Shown piece after piece: positions 41,888-51,856 of a stretch of 64,000 nucleotides of DNA. Every line of letters begins with the position of its first letter. The stretch's first letter is position 1. The position numbers were made by a program, and so were the translations under genes. The stretch lies in NCBI RefSeq assembly GCF_000816105.1, contig NZ_CP007140.1:744001-808000 (forward strand). Direction: 5' to 3'. The notes under the pieces were generated by a model, which was not told where the DNA came from, searched no databases, and saw only the letters and a program-made list of their open reading frames with translations. The DNA is from Thermococcus guaymasensis DSM 11113. GTDB taxonomy: Archaea > Methanobacteriota_B > Thermococci > Thermococcales > Thermococcaceae.

Positions 41888-42562
41888 ATGCAGGTGTGGA
41901 CTAAGCTCTTCGCGAAGAGTCCGTTCAAGCCCCTGATAAAGCACGCGGAAGTGGTCATCCAGACCGTTGAAACGCTTGAGAAGGCCCTCCAGGCCTGGCA
42001 CAATGGAAACACAGAGGAGATGGAGAGGCTTGCCGTCGAGGTGGACAGGCTTGAGGACGTCGCCGACAGGATAAAGGAGGAAATCCGCGATTCACTCAGC
42101 TCAAAGTTGATGATGGCGGTCGCGAGGGAGGATGTCCTCATATACCTCCACATGCAGGACAAGGTCGCTGATTCGGCCGAGGACACCGCCAAGTGGCTCC
42201 TCGTCAAGAAGTCTGTGGACGTTCCAGCGGAGATAAAGGACGTGATTCTCCAGATGGGGACTGAGAGCATCAAGGCGGCGAAGCTCGTTTACGAGGCAAT
42301 AGTGCAGATGGACAGGGTAATAGAGAGCGGTTTTGCAGAGAACGAAATAAAGAAGGAGTACGAGCTGATCCGTGCAATAGAGGACGTTGAGAGGAAAATT
42401 GATGGCCTAGACACGAAGCTGATGAAGCTCGTCTTCGAGAACTCGGACAAGCTTGACTGGGGAACGGGCTTCTGCATCCTGAACATAGCGAGAACGGTAA
42501 GCAACATCTCGGACAAGGCCAAAGATGCGGCGGAGAGGATAAGGCTGATGATGAACAAATGA
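41888..42562 (+). CDS. DUF47 PhoU-like Pit accessory protein
   Basis: 224-residue all-helical protein of the DUF47 (PhoU-like) family: LFAKSPFKPLIKHAEVV, MERLAVEVDRLEDVADRIKEEIRDSL (metal-binding E/D-rich helix) and ISDKAKDAAERIRLMMNK. DUF47 proteins regulate the adjacent Pit permease. ATG 41888 lies just after the pit stop, so expression is coupled. Confidence 0.9.
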   Translation: MQVWTKLFAKSPFKPLIKHAEVVIQTVETLEKALQAWHNGNTEEMERLAVEVDRLEDVADRIKEEIRDSLSSKLMMAVAREDVLIYLHMQDKVADSAEDTAKWLLVKKSVDVPAEIKDVILQMGTESIKAAKLVYEAIVQMDRVIESGFAENEIKKEYELIRAIEDVERKIDGLDTKLMKLVFENSDKLDWGTGFCILNIARTVSNISDKAKDAAERIRLMMNK

Positions 42563-42620
42563 GCTTTACTTTTGAAGTCTCTTTTTCTGGAAAATGCTCA
42601 GAGAAGAAAAGAAGAACAAA

Positions 42621-42848
42621 TCAAATTGCTATCATGGTCGAGGTCATCTGGATCTCCGGCATGCGCCTTATCTTTTCCGTTATGAACTGATCAAGCTCTT
42701 TTAGTGTATCGGTCTCAACCTTGACAACGAGGTCGTACTCGCCGTAAACAACGTAGGCCTCCTTGACTTCGGGCATGGCAAGAAGCTTCTCCATGACTTC
42801 CCTTTCCTTTCCAGCGGCCGTAACCATCAAAATAAAAGCCGTCACCAT
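42621..42848 (-). CDS. Stand-alone Lrp/AsnC ligand-binding (RAM) domain protein
   Basis: 75 residues comprising only the RAM fold of Lrp/AsnC regulators (VTAFILMVTAAGKEREVMEKLL, YVVYGEYDLVVKVETDTLKELDQF). No DNA-binding helix-turn-helix. Such small RAM proteins form ring-shaped oligomers that bind amino acids and may tune full-length Lrp regulators. ATG 42848 is preceded by a GGTGAT site (reverse of atcacc). Confidence 0.9.
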   Translation of the reverse strand: MVTAFILMVTAAGKEREVMEKLLAMPEVKEAYVVYGEYDLVVKVETDTLKELDQFITEKIRRMPEIQMTSTMIAI

Positions 42849-42902
42849 AGGCTATCACCAAAACTATTTTATTGAAGGGGGTATTTAAGGTTATCGAGAG
42901 CC

Positions 42903-43550
42903 ATGATGGAGCACCTGATACCGGAGCATATAAAGAATAAGCTCTTCAGGGAGCTTTCAAAGATGGGAATTGAAGACCTCCAGCCCTACTCCAAGGGCAC
43001 CACCAGCGTTGTTTTTCTTGGGAAGCTTGGGGAAAAGAGGGTAGTCGTCAAACTCCAGAGACCAGACTCTCCGCGGAACAACTTTGAGAGGGAGGCAAAA
43101 ATTCTAAAATCCATCGAGTCCTTCCGGATCACACCCCAGTTCCTCGCTCTGGGATCCGTGGAGGGTTTGAATTATCTAGTTCGCGAGTTCGCGGAGGGCG
43201 AGCCGATGCTCTACGCTGACATCGAAAAAAACCACATCTTCCAGATAGCCGAAAAAACAGCCCTCCTCGACAGGCTCGGCCTCGACCACGGCCAGATACA
43301 GGGCGGCAAGCACATCATAATCGGCGACCGCGTCTGGATCATAGACTTTGAAAAGGCCGGTTGGCGGAAGCCCAACAACCTGACGTCGGCTATGTCCATG
43401 CTGTTTATCGGCAGAAACGCGATATCAGAGAAGATTTACGAGAAGTTCAAACTTGACGAAGACTTTAGGAAGACTATGAAGAGGGCCCTCCAGCTGTATA
43501 AGAGGGAAGGAAAACTTTCAGCCGTGCTGGACGTTCTTTCTACTCTTTGA
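42903..43550 (+). CDS. Predicted RIO-like/COG2112 Ser/Thr protein kinase
   Basis: 215 residues. Kinase-like elements: glycine-poor loop PYSKGTTSVVFLGKL, ATP lysine in RVVVKLQRP, Glu in NFEREAKILKSIE, catalytic-loop equivalent LDHGQIQGGKHIII (HGQ in place of HRD) and metal-binding DFE in WIIDFEKAG. Compact atypical kinases of this group are widespread in Archaea; targets unknown. Its last 33 nt overlap the convergent gene. Confidence 0.8.
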   Translation: MMEHLIPEHIKNKLFRELSKMGIEDLQPYSKGTTSVVFLGKLGEKRVVVKLQRPDSPRNNFEREAKILKSIESFRITPQFLALGSVEGLNYLVREFAEGEPMLYADIEKNHIFQIAEKTALLDRLGLDHGQIQGGKHIIIGDRVWIIDFEKAGWRKPNNLTSAMSMLFIGRNAISEKIYEKFKLDEDFRKTMKRALQLYKREGKLSAVLDVLSTL

Positions 43551-43853
43551 CCTCCTGATCCTATCATGTATAACAGCTATTATGGGCACAACAACTGCGA
43601 GCGTTATAAGGCCAGCCCTGGGATCCCAGAAGTAATCAAAGCCAAGTATCACAGCCAGGGCTATTGCGATCATCACAAAGAGATCCCTGTCATAGAGCCT
43701 CGACTTCGCGAGGATATTCTGCTCGCGGGCGGTGTAGGCGAGGTAAACCGGTATTCCCACCGAAGCAAAGACAACTCCCCAGTAAGTCCTAAATAGGAGT
43801 GAAATCGCCAGTCCCACACTGAATATCACTGCCACGGCTGTCGTTTCCCTCAT
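43518..43853 (-). CDS. Small membrane protein, unknown
   Basis: 111 residues with three to four helices (AVAVIFSVGLAISLLF, GVVFASVGIPVYLAY, LFVMIAIALAVILGFDYF, LITLAVVVPIIAVIH) and a basic C-terminus RRSKSRK. Start at 43853 (MRETTAVAV), with GGTGAG 4-5 nt upstream. It overlaps the convergent kinase gene tail-to-tail by 33 nt. No domain recognised. Confidence 0.7.
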   Translation of the reverse strand: MRETTAVAVIFSVGLAISLLFRTYWGVVFASVGIPVYLAYTAREQNILAKSRLYDRDLFVMIAIALAVILGFDYFWDPRAGLITLAVVVPIIAVIHDRIRRSKSRKNVQHG

Positions 43854-43972
43854 CCATCTCACCTTCCTGCTTTTTACCGGAGGATCCTTTTAAAGGTTCC
43901 CCGGTCTTTTACTGCATACAGGAGTTAAGCTTATATACCCCAGTGTGTCTATTGAAACTCGGTGATAGCGTT

Positions 43973-45841
43973 ATGACCGGCATCGAATGGAACCACGAGA
44001 CCTTTTCTAAGTTCGCCTACCTGGGCGATCCGAGGATACGGGGGAACCTGATCGCATACACCCTGACGAAGGCCAACATGAAGGACAACAAGTACGAGAG
44101 CACTGTGGTTGTTGAAGACCTTGAAACGGGCTCAAGGCGCTTCATCGAGAACGCCTCAATGCCGAGGCTCTCCCCGGATGGCAAAAAGCTCGCATTTACC
44201 CGCTTTAACGAAGAGAAGAAGGAGACCGAGATATGGGTGGCCGATATCCAGACCCTGAGCGCCAAGAAAGTCCTCTCAACCAAAAACGTCCGCTCGATGC
44301 AGTGGAACGACGATTCGAGGAGACTCTTAGTTGTCGGCTTCAAGAGGAGGGACGATGAAGACTTCGTCTTCGACGACGACGTCCCGGTCTGGTTCGACAA
44401 TATGGGATTCTTTGATGGAGAGAAGACGACGTTCTGGGTTCTTGACACTGAGGCCGAGGAGATAATCGAGCAGTTCGAGAAGCCGAGGTTTTCGAGTGGC
44501 CTCTGGCACGGCGATGCGATAGTTGTAAACGTCCCGCACCGCGAGGGGAGCAAGCCTGCCCTGTTCAAGTTCTACGACATAATCCTCTGGAAAGACGGCG
44601 AAGAGGAGAAGCTCTTCGAGAGGGTCTCCTTCGAGGCGGTTGACTCCGACGGAAAGAGAATACTCCTCAGGGGCAAGAAAGAAAAGGGGTTCATCAGCGA
44701 GCACGACTGGCTGTACCTCTGGGACGGCGAGCTCAAGCCGGTCTACGAGGGCCCGCTCGACGTCTACGACGCGAAGCTCACCGACGGAAAAGTTTACTTC
44801 CTCACTCCAGATGCCGGTAGGGTGAACCTCTGGCTCTGGGACGGGAAGGCCGAGCGGGTTGTCACTGGCGACCACTGGATTTACGGGCTCGACGCCAGCG
44901 ATGGCAAAGCGTTGCTCCTCATCATGACCGCGACGAGGATAGGAGAACTCTACCTCTACGACGGCGAGCTGAAGCAGCTCACCGACTACAACGGGCCGAT
45001 ATTCGCCAAGCTCAAGACCTTCGAGCCAAGACACTTCCGCTTCAAGAGCAAAGACCTTGAGATAGACGGCTGGTACCTGAAGCCCGAGGTTAAGGATGAG
45101 AAGGCCCCGGTGATAGTCTTCGTCCACGGCGGGCCGAAGGGGATGTACGGCCACCGCTTCGTCTACGAGATGCAGCTTATGGCGAACAAGGGCTACTACG
45201 TCGTCTTCGTGAACCCGCGCGGTAGCGACGGCTACGACGAGGACTTCGCGCTCCGCGTCCTTGAAAGAACAGGTCTTGAGGATTTTGAGGACATAATGAA
45301 CGGCATCGAAGAGTTCTTCAGGCTCGAACCGCAGGCCGACAGGGAGCGCGTTGGAATAACCGGCATAAGCTACGGCGGCTTCATGACCAACTGGGCGCTC
45401 ACTCAGTCGGACCTCTTCAAGGCAGGAATAAGCGAGAACGGCATAAGCTACTGGCTCACCAGCTACGCCTTCTCGGACATAGGGCTCTGGTTCGATGTCG
45501 AGGTCATTGGAGCAAACCCGCTGGAGAACGAGAACTTCAGGAAGCTCAGCCCGCTGTTCTACGCGGGGAACGTAAAGGCCCCGATACTGCTCATCCACTC
45601 GCTTGAGGACTACCGCTGTCCGCTCGACCAGAGCCTTATGTTCTACAACGTGCTCAAGGACATGGGCAAGGAAGCTTACATTGCAATATTCAAGCGCGGC
45701 CCGCACGGCCACAGCGTCCGCGGAAGCCCCAGGCACAGGGCAAAGCGCTACAAGCTCTTTATAGAGTTCTTCGAGCGCAAACTCAAGAAGTACGAGGAGG
45801 GCTTTGAGGTAGAGAAGATCTTGAAGTCTGGAGGAGAGTGA
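43973..45841 (+). CDS. S9-family peptidase (acylaminoacyl-peptidase/prolyl oligopeptidase type)
   Basis: 622-residue serine peptidase: an N-terminal seven-bladed beta-propeller (residues about 1-360) followed by an alpha/beta hydrolase. The triad is visible as Ser in GITGISYGGFMTN (about residue 466), Asp in IHSLEDYRCPLDQ (about 546) and His in RGPHGHSVRG (about 578). Cytosolic (no signal peptide), in line with peptide degradation in a peptidolytic archaeon. ATG 43973 follows CGGTGATAGCGTT. Confidence 0.93.
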   Translation: MTGIEWNHETFSKFAYLGDPRIRGNLIAYTLTKANMKDNKYESTVVVEDLETGSRRFIENASMPRLSPDGKKLAFTRFNEEKKETEIWVADIQTLSAKKVLSTKNVRSMQWNDDSRRLLVVGFKRRDDEDFVFDDDVPVWFDNMGFFDGEKTTFWVLDTEAEEIIEQFEKPRFSSGLWHGDAIVVNVPHREGSKPALFKFYDIILWKDGEEEKLFERVSFEAVDSDGKRILLRGKKEKGFISEHDWLYLWDGELKPVYEGPLDVYDAKLTDGKVYFLTPDAGRVNLWLWDGKAERVVTGDHWIYGLDASDGKALLLIMTATRIGELYLYDGELKQLTDYNGPIFAKLKTFEPRHFRFKSKDLEIDGWYLKPEVKDEKAPVIVFVHGGPKGMYGHRFVYEMQLMANKGYYVVFVNPRGSDGYDEDFALRVLERTGLEDFEDIMNGIEEFFRLEPQADRERVGITGISYGGFMTNWALTQSDLFKAGISENGISYWLTSYAFSDIGLWFDVEVIGANPLENENFRKLSPLFYAGNVKAPILLIHSLEDYRCPLDQSLMFYNVLKDMGKEAYIAIFKRGPHGHSVRGSPRHRAKRYKLFIEFFERKLKKYEEGFEVEKILKSGGE

Positions 45842-45916
45842 GACTTTTCTGCTCTTTTCAACTTTCTTCAGAAAGAGCTATATACAGCTTCTTAAAACTT
45901 AGTAAGAGGTGACACT

Positions 45917-47413
45917 ATGGGAGGAAAATTCGCTTTAGTCCTACTTCTAGTCGGTTTGGTCGTTATTTCGGCCGGCTGTATCGGGGGTGGTGGAGAAAAT
46001 GGCAGCACTCAAACTCAAACGACATCCTCACCAACCCAGTCCTCCACCCAATTGACTAGCACAACTTCCTCAACAACATCCCACACCACGACGACCTCCA
46101 CGGCGATTACGACCACTACTTCCACATCGGCATATTCGATTCCTAAGGTGTCAATTGATGAGTTAGGGGACTACGTCGGAAAGAACGTCAGCGTTGAGGG
46201 CCTCCTCCTCGGCCTCTCCTATGACTCCGGAAACCACGTCTACGTTATTTCGGTCGGCGAAAACGGCACCAAAATCAACGTCACGGCAAAGCGTGAGCTT
46301 CTGTCAGTCATCAACCCAATTGATGTTGGAGTGGGTTCCACAATCCTCGTGACGGGGAAAGTTGAGTCTCCGGATCAGATTTCGGCAGGGAAAATCGAAT
46401 TGGTCGAGAAAGCAACGCCAAATATAGTTGAGATCAAGGATCTGTCCTCGGACATGGTTGGGATGATAGTGGTGGTTGAGGGTAACATCCTCAGCGTTAA
46501 GGAGATCGGTTCCAACTTGACACTTACGATAAGTGACGGTACCTGTGAGATTGAAGTCCGTATTTTAGGTTCCGTGGTTGATGGCCTTGACGAGAGCGCG
46601 AAAGCCCAGCTTAAGGAGGGACTTGGTGTTAAGGTTGGTGGTTACCTTGACGAACACAACGGAAAACTTGAAGTCATACCCTATATTCCGGAGGCCATTA
46701 TAGCTTACGGAGAGCCCCTTCAGACGACGACAACCACGACTACTACCACAACAACCTCTGAAGAAATGACAACCACTACCACAACTACTACGACCGCATC
46801 CTCAATTCCAACGACTACAACTACCACGACCACTACGACGGCCCCACCAACCCAGCCAGGGCCTCAATGGGTCACCGTGTCGGATCTTTCCTCAGCAAGC
46901 GGTGTGGTTCAGCTCAACGCCACTTGGCTCAAGCTCTACTACTCCAAGCCGAATTACCTTCTCGAAGTCTCCGACGACACCGGCAGAGCAAACCTCACCG
47001 TTGAGAGAACCTTGCTCCCGAATCCGATTGAAGCCGGAACCGGAAGCGTGCTCCATCTGGTCGTTAACGCTTCCTCCATGACTGTCCTTAACCTCTCCGT
47101 GGTCTCCCCGCAGCCCTCGCCGCTTCTCAGCACAGCCGACATAACATATGAGCTTATGGGAACCACCGTCGTCGTTGAGGGCACTGTTTCGAACTTCCAG
47201 ACGATCGGTTCAAACCTGAAGTTCCTCGTTGTTGATGATAGTGGAAGCATAACAATCTTCGTGCCAGCTTCTGTAGCCTCGAAGCTCCCCGAGGACGTTA
47301 GGTCAGGGCTTCAGGAAGGGGCCTCAGTGAAGATCAGCGGCTACGTCACGGAATATAGGGGAACCATTGAGGTCATACCCTACTCGGTTGAGGGCATCGA
47401 GGTTCTGACTTAA
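45917..47413 (+). CDS. Lipobox-containing surface protein with four OB-like modules
   Basis: 498 residues. Signal with lipobox-like VISAGC at residues about 18-23, then a Ser/Thr linker (about 30-72), an A-B pair of OB-like modules (about 75-275), a Thr-rich linker (about 272-315) and a second A'-B pair to the end. B modules share VVVEGxxxxxxxIGSNLxxxxxDDxGxIxVFV-type strands. The same modules make up the next gene product, so the two are paralogues. Thr/Ser linkers are typical O-glycosylated stalks. Ligand unknown; OB folds bind nucleic acid, glycans or protein. Confidence 0.8.
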   Translation: MGGKFALVLLLVGLVVISAGCIGGGGENGSTQTQTTSSPTQSSTQLTSTTSSTTSHTTTTSTAITTTTSTSAYSIPKVSIDELGDYVGKNVSVEGLLLGLSYDSGNHVYVISVGENGTKINVTAKRELLSVINPIDVGVGSTILVTGKVESPDQISAGKIELVEKATPNIVEIKDLSSDMVGMIVVVEGNILSVKEIGSNLTLTISDGTCEIEVRILGSVVDGLDESAKAQLKEGLGVKVGGYLDEHNGKLEVIPYIPEAIIAYGEPLQTTTTTTTTTTTSEEMTTTTTTTTTASSIPTTTTTTTTTTAPPTQPGPQWVTVSDLSSASGVVQLNATWLKLYYSKPNYLLEVSDDTGRANLTVERTLLPNPIEAGTGSVLHLVVNASSMTVLNLSVVSPQPSPLLSTADITYELMGTTVVVEGTVSNFQTIGSNLKFLVVDDSGSITIFVPASVASKLPEDVRSGLQEGASVKISGYVTEYRGTIEVIPYSVEGIEVLT

Positions 47414-47519
47414 TCTTTTCATTTTTCTTGTGGCCAATGCTATACACGAAAATGTTAAAAGTCCGACTCTTCTACCCTTATGCCACGCCATAAAACTCAG
47501 AGATAGGGGAGGTGTTAAT

Positions 47520-50500
47520 GTGGTCTCAAATAGCTCAAGGGGAAACGATAACTCCAAAGAGGAACAAAAAAGGCTTTACTATCACGGACTGAAGGAACAG
47601 AAGAAGATAGACGTTTCCAGGCTGAAGTATATCTCCCTCATAATAGCAGTTCTTGGAGTCGCTTTGATTCTCATAGCGGCCCAAGGTGCCCAGGCCCCTC
47701 TCATGAAAGTGAACGACGTCTATGGAAACTACCTCATGAACTACGCGGTCGTGAGGATAAACGGCACCGTCGTCACCGTCCCCTATGTCTCCCAGTCCGG
47801 CGGAAAGCTTACCGTTACTTTTACAGTCGACGATGGGACAGGTCAAATCGATGTCAGGGTGTACTCACCCCTCGCTGACGAGATGCTGGAGAAAGGTGTG
47901 ATACCCTTCCCCGGGGACAATGTGACAGCGGAAGTCCAGCTCCGCGTGAGAGAGACGTACACCTACTCAATGCTCCAGTACCTTGAAGGACTAAGGTTCA
48001 ACTCAAAGCTCTACTCCGAGAACCCACAGGTCGTCAAGTCCCTCACTACAGACATGGCGAACACATACGTAGCGGTTGAAGGCATCGTCACCGAGTTCTC
48101 AAACGTCAGTTCGGGATACCTGCTTACCGTGGACACGGGCGAGTCTGAGGTTACCGTCCTCGTGCCGAAGGTTCTCCTCGTCTTTAACGACTTCAATGTG
48201 AAGGTCGGCGACATGATATACGCTCCAGGAATAGTCTACCTTTACAAGGGCACCTCACCTGAGATAGTCGTCAGGAATCTCTCCCAGGTCTCGGTGACGC
48301 CAATTGAAGAAGCCCCGCTCGTCCAGATAAGCGAGGCGCACGGCTATCCGGGAATGGTTATGGCCGTTAAGGGCTCCCTCGCTGGCATAACCTACGAGAG
48401 CGGCCGCTACGTGGTGACCCTTACCGACGGTCAGAACTACCTTGACGCCGTTGTCCCGCGCGAGATTCTCGCAAACCTCGACCCGTTCAGAGTATCAAGC
48501 GAGAGCACCATTAAGGTTGCCGGAAAGATGGGAGACGACGGCAGGCTCGTTGCGGCTTACCTGGCTGTCGTCGAGCCCGTTGAGACCGAGTTCAGGCCCA
48601 TAGGAACCCTAACCTCAGACATGCTCGGCTCGATAGTCGCGGTCAGGGGCAACATTGCGGAAGTCGTCAGGATAGGATCTAACCTCAAGCTCGTCATTGA
48701 CGATGGAACAGGAAAGATTGACGTCTTCATTCCGTCAGCCACCCTCGCCGAGATTTCCAACGAGACAATGGACAAGCTCAAGGATGGCCTCGGTGTTGAG
48801 GTTGGTGGATACCTTGAGGAGTACCGCGGTGCACTTGAGGTCGTGGTCTACACAGGATCCGGTATAAGGGCCCTCGGAGAACCAGTTCCGCCTCAGACCA
48901 TAGAACTCCCGAAGGTCAATGCCTCCCAGCTCGCTGACTACAAGGGCCAGCTTGTTGAGTTCGTTGGCTCTTTGGAGAGCATAACATACGTCGACGGCAC
49001 CTACTACCTCACAGTTGACGGTGTCAAGGTCTCCCTTTCGAGGGATGCACTACTCAACCTCAACCCGATCGAAGCGGGCACCGGCAGCCAGGTCGTTGTG
49101 AAGGGTCTCGTGGTCAATGAGAGCCTTGTGAAAGGCGAGAACCTCACAGTTGAAGTGCCCGTGGCCCCGGTTCCGCTCAAGCCAGACGAGGTCACTACGG
49201 AGATGGAGGGTCAGCTCGTCGTGGTCGTCGGCAAGGTCACAGACGTGGCAAACCTCAGCGGCAACCTCAAGATAACCATAGGCAGTCTCCCGATCTTCGT
49301 TCCGAGAACGACCGCCAATGAACTGGCTTATGTCCCGGCCGAGGGCGACCTCGTGCAGGTTGGTGGATACGTTGAAATCTACCAGGGCGAGCCGGAGGTC
49401 GTTCTCTTCCACCCGCTCGCCGTTGAAAAGCTCCAGCAGAGCGGGCCCGTCGAGGGAACGGTCTCTGACCTGGAAACGGCCGTCGAGCCGCTCCTCCTGA
49501 CGGTCACCTGGGACTCAATTGCTTACCAGGGGCCCGACTACGCCCTAACCGTCAGCGATTCCACCGGAAGCACGACACTCCTCGCCGAGCGCTCGCTCCT
49601 CCTCAACCCGCTCGAAGCCGGAACGGGAAGCACCCTCAAGATAGTTGCTGACCCACTCTCCGGCAGGATAACCCAGCTTGAGGTCAGCAAGGCCAAACCC
49701 TCGCCACTTCTCAGCACGGGTGCCGTTGATCTCTCCATGAAGGGCAAAACAGTCGCTGTGAATGGAACCGTCGTGGACGTGGCAGTTATAGGAAGCAGTC
49801 TCAAGCTGAGAGTTGACGACGGAAGCGGTGAGATAACTGTCTTCATACCTGGCGGAGCCGACCTCAGCGTCGAGGAGGGCCAGAGCGTTCTCCTCGCGGG
49901 CTACGTTGACGAGTACAACGGTGAGGTAGAAATAGTCGTCTACGACCTCAACGCTGTCGTGGTGAGCGAGAAACCTTCAGGAGGAAGTGCCGAAACAAAC
50001 GAGGTAAAAGTCGCCGAGCTTTCAAGCGCTACCGGAGTCGTTAATCTCACAGTGGTATGGGACGGGCTTAGCTACAACAACGGCTACGTCATGAAAGTCC
50101 ACGACGACAGCGGAAGTGCAGAGCTCCCAGTTCCAAGGGAGCTCCTTCCAGACCCGAGGGAAGCTGGAAGCGGAAGCACCCTCAGGATAACCTACGACGC
50201 TGACGCCAAGAAGGTCGTCTCCATAACCGTTGTTGAGGCAGTCCCGGCGGAGGAGCTCAAGACCGGCAAGGTCACCCTTGACCTGCTCGGAAAGACCGTC
50301 GTTGTCGAGGGCACCGTTAAGGACGTCTATGTGGGCAGTTCCTTCATCAAGCTTACCGTAGACGACGGAAGCGGCGAGCTGGTGGTATTCATTCCGAAGA
50401 GCGTCGCTGGAGACATGAGCTTCGAGAAGGGCCAGACGGTCAGAGTAGCGGGCTACGTCTCGGAGTACAAGGGAACCGTTGAGGTCATTCCCTACAGGAC

Positions 50501-50522
50501 TGACTGCATTGAGGTGAGGTGA
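47520..50522 (+). CDS. Giant membrane-anchored protein with about ten tandem OB-like modules
   Basis: About 1000 residues. A short basic cytoplasmic N-terminus, one membrane helix (ISLIIAVLGVALILIAA, about residues 38-55), then about ten modules of 80-100 residues alternating two types. Repeated phrases include VVVEGTVKDV, DDGTGKIDVFIP, VGGYLEEYRGALEVV and NPIEAGTGS. Start at GTG 47520 is set by GGGGAGGTG 5 nt upstream; the frame extends 30 codons further without a ribosome site. Its stop overlaps the next ATG by 1 nt. An extended rod of OB folds on the cell surface is the likely structure; function unknown. Confidence 0.8.
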   Translation: MVSNSSRGNDNSKEEQKRLYYHGLKEQKKIDVSRLKYISLIIAVLGVALILIAAQGAQAPLMKVNDVYGNYLMNYAVVRINGTVVTVPYVSQSGGKLTVTFTVDDGTGQIDVRVYSPLADEMLEKGVIPFPGDNVTAEVQLRVRETYTYSMLQYLEGLRFNSKLYSENPQVVKSLTTDMANTYVAVEGIVTEFSNVSSGYLLTVDTGESEVTVLVPKVLLVFNDFNVKVGDMIYAPGIVYLYKGTSPEIVVRNLSQVSVTPIEEAPLVQISEAHGYPGMVMAVKGSLAGITYESGRYVVTLTDGQNYLDAVVPREILANLDPFRVSSESTIKVAGKMGDDGRLVAAYLAVVEPVETEFRPIGTLTSDMLGSIVAVRGNIAEVVRIGSNLKLVIDDGTGKIDVFIPSATLAEISNETMDKLKDGLGVEVGGYLEEYRGALEVVVYTGSGIRALGEPVPPQTIELPKVNASQLADYKGQLVEFVGSLESITYVDGTYYLTVDGVKVSLSRDALLNLNPIEAGTGSQVVVKGLVVNESLVKGENLTVEVPVAPVPLKPDEVTTEMEGQLVVVVGKVTDVANLSGNLKITIGSLPIFVPRTTANELAYVPAEGDLVQVGGYVEIYQGEPEVVLFHPLAVEKLQQSGPVEGTVSDLETAVEPLLLTVTWDSIAYQGPDYALTVSDSTGSTTLLAERSLLLNPLEAGTGSTLKIVADPLSGRITQLEVSKAKPSPLLSTGAVDLSMKGKTVAVNGTVVDVAVIGSSLKLRVDDGSGEITVFIPGGADLSVEEGQSVLLAGYVDEYNGEVEIVVYDLNAVVVSEKPSGGSAETNEVKVAELSSATGVVNLTVVWDGLSYNNGYVMKVHDDSGSAELPVPRELLPDPREAGSGSTLRITYDADAKKVVSITVVEAVPAEELKTGKVTLDLLGKTVVVEGTVKDVYVGSSFIKLTVDDGSGELVVFIPKSVAGDMSFEKGQTVRVAGYVSEYKGTVEVIPYRTDCIEVR

Positions 50523-51850
50523 TGGCCATGATCCCCCTCTCTGACCTTTTACTTTGGTCGTTCGCCGGAGTGCTGTTCGGATCATTAATCTCGTGGATTC
50601 CAGGGTTCCACATATTTAACATAATGGCCCTGCTCGTGGCGGTCTTCGGCGTCGGTGAGCTGATACCAGTGCAGGCCTTCCCGTTCTTCGCCATAGGGGC
50701 CATAGTGGCTTACGCCTACGTGAGCGCGATATCGAGCGTCTACTTCAGCGTCGCCGACGAGAGCGCGGTGTTCCTCCTCTTCCCGACCCAGCGCTACCTG
50801 CTCCTTGGCAGGGGGCATGAGGCAGTGCTCCTCTACCTCATCGGGGCAGTTGCCGGAACCCTCGTTCTCGTACTGGGCGCACTCTTCGTATTCCCGAAGG
50901 TACTGCCACCGATCTACCAGGCGACCAGCCCGTACATAACTTACTTCCTTGTGGCCATAGTGGTCTTCATGTTCATGAGCGAGTGGCCCAAGGAAGGCGA
51001 CCGCGGAAAAACACCCCTTCAGAGGCTCTGGCTGGCATGGAGACAGATACTCGGCGGAATTGCTGTTTTCCTCCTCTCTGGTATCCTCGGGTTTGCGGTA
51101 ATGAACACCAACCTCCTTCCGACGACGAGCGCCTACACCAGGCTTACGCCGATGTTCATAGGCTTCTTCGGGATGTCGTGGGTTCTCCTCAACATACTCT
51201 CCAATCCGCCGATGCTCCCGCAGAAGCTTGACGATAAAGTCGAGAGCAGTGTCTACAACACACTCAAGGCCACCTTCGGCGGTGCCCTTGGGGGAACTAT
51301 AGCCGCGGTCTACCCGATAATCACCGGAGGTATGGGTGCGCTGGTGGCAGGCCACATAACCAGCCAGCGCGGAGACGACGCTTTCATCATAAGCCAGGGA
51401 GTTAACAGGGTCATCTACTACGTCGGGGCCTTTACGCTCCTCTTCCTGCCGAACCTGAGGCTGACGAGGGGAGCGGCGGCCTGGCTTGTGAGCTCGGTCT
51501 ACACGCCGAAGAGCTACGCAGAATACCTAGCGGCAATAGGCGTTATACTGCTGAGCGCCGGGATAAGCTTCCTCTTCACCTACTACCTCTCCAAGCTGAT
51601 CGCCAGGAGCTTCACCGTCGTCCACATCAGAAAGCTCTCGTACATCGTGGCAGTAGTCCTCGTGGTGATCTCATACGTCCTCACCGGCCCCATGGGAGTG
51701 GTTGTGCTCTTTGTCTCAACGGCCATTGGAATGATGGCGGCTGCCTTCAACACGAGGAGGAGTTACTGCCTTGGCGGTCTCGTCCTGCCCGTGCTGATAA
51801 GCATGACAGGGCACACCGGCGAGGTTATGCACCTGCTCGGTCTGGGGTGA
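50522..51850 (+). CDS. TctA/DUF112-family membrane permease
   Basis: 442 residues, about 11-12 helices, related to the TctA large subunit of tripartite tricarboxylate transporters (archaeal COG1784): GSLISWIPGFHIFNIMALL near the start and GGALGGTIAAVYPIITGGMGA (around residue 250) are the two internal homologous motifs. Classical TTT systems need a periplasmic binding protein (TctC) and TctB; neither is present here, but the multi-OB protein immediately upstream could play the extracytoplasmic role. ATG overlaps the preceding TGA (TGATG). Confidence 0.83.
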   Translation: MAMIPLSDLLLWSFAGVLFGSLISWIPGFHIFNIMALLVAVFGVGELIPVQAFPFFAIGAIVAYAYVSAISSVYFSVADESAVFLLFPTQRYLLLGRGHEAVLLYLIGAVAGTLVLVLGALFVFPKVLPPIYQATSPYITYFLVAIVVFMFMSEWPKEGDRGKTPLQRLWLAWRQILGGIAVFLLSGILGFAVMNTNLLPTTSAYTRLTPMFIGFFGMSWVLLNILSNPPMLPQKLDDKVESSVYNTLKATFGGALGGTIAAVYPIITGGMGALVAGHITSQRGDDAFIISQGVNRVIYYVGAFTLLFLPNLRLTRGAAAWLVSSVYTPKSYAEYLAAIGVILLSAGISFLFTYYLSKLIARSFTVVHIRKLSYIVAVVLVVISYVLTGPMGVVVLFVSTAIGMMAAAFNTRRSYCLGGLVLPVLISMTGHTGEVMHLLGLG

Positions 51851-51856
51851 TGTAAA

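Noticed and set aside
44327-45736. Long antisense open frame (469 codons) across the S9 peptidase gene
   Set aside because: Same codon-bias artefact; the sense frame has a complete catalytic triad.
46720-46860. ACN-rich tract as a possible phase-variable microsatellite
   Set aside because: Third bases vary (ACA/ACC/ACG/ACT), so there is no uniform slippage repeat; it is simply a Thr-rich linker.
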